Positions 5,345 to 5,583 of a DNA stretch of 5,583 nucleotides are shown here, in pieces. This DNA is from Armatimonadota bacterium. GTDB lineage: Bacteria > Armatimonadota > Hebobacteria > CAIYQO01. Below the pieces are notes generated by a model. That model did no database searches. It was not told where the DNA came from and was given only the letters and a program-made list of their open reading frames with translations. The stretch is from contig JAKIYB010000168.1 in the NCBI GenBank assembly GCA_022708765.1, forward strand, positions 2,814 through 8,396. Reading direction: 5' to 3'. The position numbers and the translations under genes are program-made. Numbering within the stretch: position 1 is the first letter of the stretch; every line of letters begins with the position of its first letter.

Positions 5345-5583
5345 CAACCTCAAGGGTATCAACACCCTCTATGGACGCGAAACCGGCGATCGCGTGCTGC
5401 ACATGGTGGCGCAGACGCTGCAACACGCGGTGCGCACCAGCGACGCCGTCTGCCGCTGGAGCGAGGACGAGTTCCTCGTCATCCTGGTGAACCAGAGCAC
5501 CGCCGGGCTGAACGCCGTCGCCGACAAGCTGCAGCGCATGGTGGAGAGCGCCTTCCTTGAAGTAAACGGCAGTATCTTCTCCC
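5289..5583 (+). CDS. GGDEF-domain (degenerate SEDEF) part of the PAS-GGDEF protein, frame-shifted, 3' truncated by window
   Basis: In the frame that is +1 relative to the PAS half, a GGDEF domain is open to the window end. Resemblance starts about 5265 (ARRLLESRMGEWTRYG); ATG 5289 is the first downstream start, with a weak site GGAAAG. Family features: VLTVDIDNLKGINTLYG (metal-binding DxD kept; the usual N-D pair reads N-T), ETGDRVLHMVAQTL, an RTSD (5433-5444) I-site of the RxxD type exactly five residues before the active loop, and SEDEFLVIL where GGDEFLVIL is expected (5460-5474). The usual linker and DxLTGLxNR start of the domain are missing. It is probably the back half of the gene beginning at 4853. 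GGDEF proteins make cyclic di-GMP; with SEDEF and without the DxLT segment, activity is doubtful, while c-di-GMP binding by the I-site is possible. The stop lies outside the window. Confidence 0.7.
   Translation, partial: MGEWTRYGVLFSVLTVDIDNLKGINTLYGRETGDRVLHMVAQTLQHAVRTSDAVCRWSEDEFLVILVNQSTAGLNAVADKLQRMVESAFLEVNGSIFS

Noticed and set aside
5194..5490. 98-residue frame overlapping the GGDEF region
   Set aside because: It is a third frame rich in Cys, Ala and Ser with no domain resemblance, while the GGDEF frame through the same bases is clearly conserved.

Overview
This window comes from a GC-rich bacterial chromosome, probably an environmental or uncultured lineage. The coding style is high-GC and uses clear Shine-Dalgarno sequences. 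The gene mix is a NAT_N/GNAT_C-type acyltransferase, GlsB/YeaQ-like membrane proteins, a beta-oxidation acyl-CoA dehydrogenase, an aldo/keto reductase with a ferredoxin tail, and a PAS-GGDEF signalling protein. This would fit a PVC/Hydrogenedentota/Armatimonadota or deltaproteobacteria-like genome, but that is a low-confidence impression and no marker gene is present.

Layout. Bases 1-314 (+) hold the C-terminal end of an unrecognised protein. Bases 369-1571 (+) encode a complete two-domain acyltransferase. This gene converges on a minus-strand block: two tandem, clearly duplicated 85-residue GlsB/YeaQ/YmgE-family three-helix membrane proteins (1955-2212 and 1647-1904), preceded on the same strand by an acyl-CoA dehydrogenase (2366-3532). 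Two hairpins separate the dehydrogenase from the paralogue pair, so they are probably separate transcripts. The dehydrogenase has a good sigma70-type promoter (TTGACG, 17 bp, TATACT) at 3591-3619, with two dyad elements between it and the start codon. Transcribed divergently, 3705-4787 (+) encodes an aldo/keto reductase with two C-terminal 4Fe-4S motifs and a non-canonical catalytic tetrad. From 4853 to the window end a PAS-GGDEF protein is split over two frames. The PAS half stops at 5344, and the GGDEF half, open to the window edge, lies in another frame. It carries SEDEF in place of GGDEF and keeps an RxxD inhibitory-site motif.

The genes do not form one obvious pathway. The dehydrogenase fits acyl-CoA catabolism feeding electrons to ETF. 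The divergent reductase is a separate redox enzyme of unknown substrate. The GlsB-like pair suggests an envelope or stress role. I see no mobile element, CRISPR array, tRNA or rRNA, and no gene-free stretch longer than about 170 bases. I do not see a convincing new multi-gene system. The observations most worth checking are the broken PAS-GGDEF gene with its degenerate active site, the altered active site of the Fe-S aldo/keto reductase, and the regulatory architecture of the divergent intergenic region.
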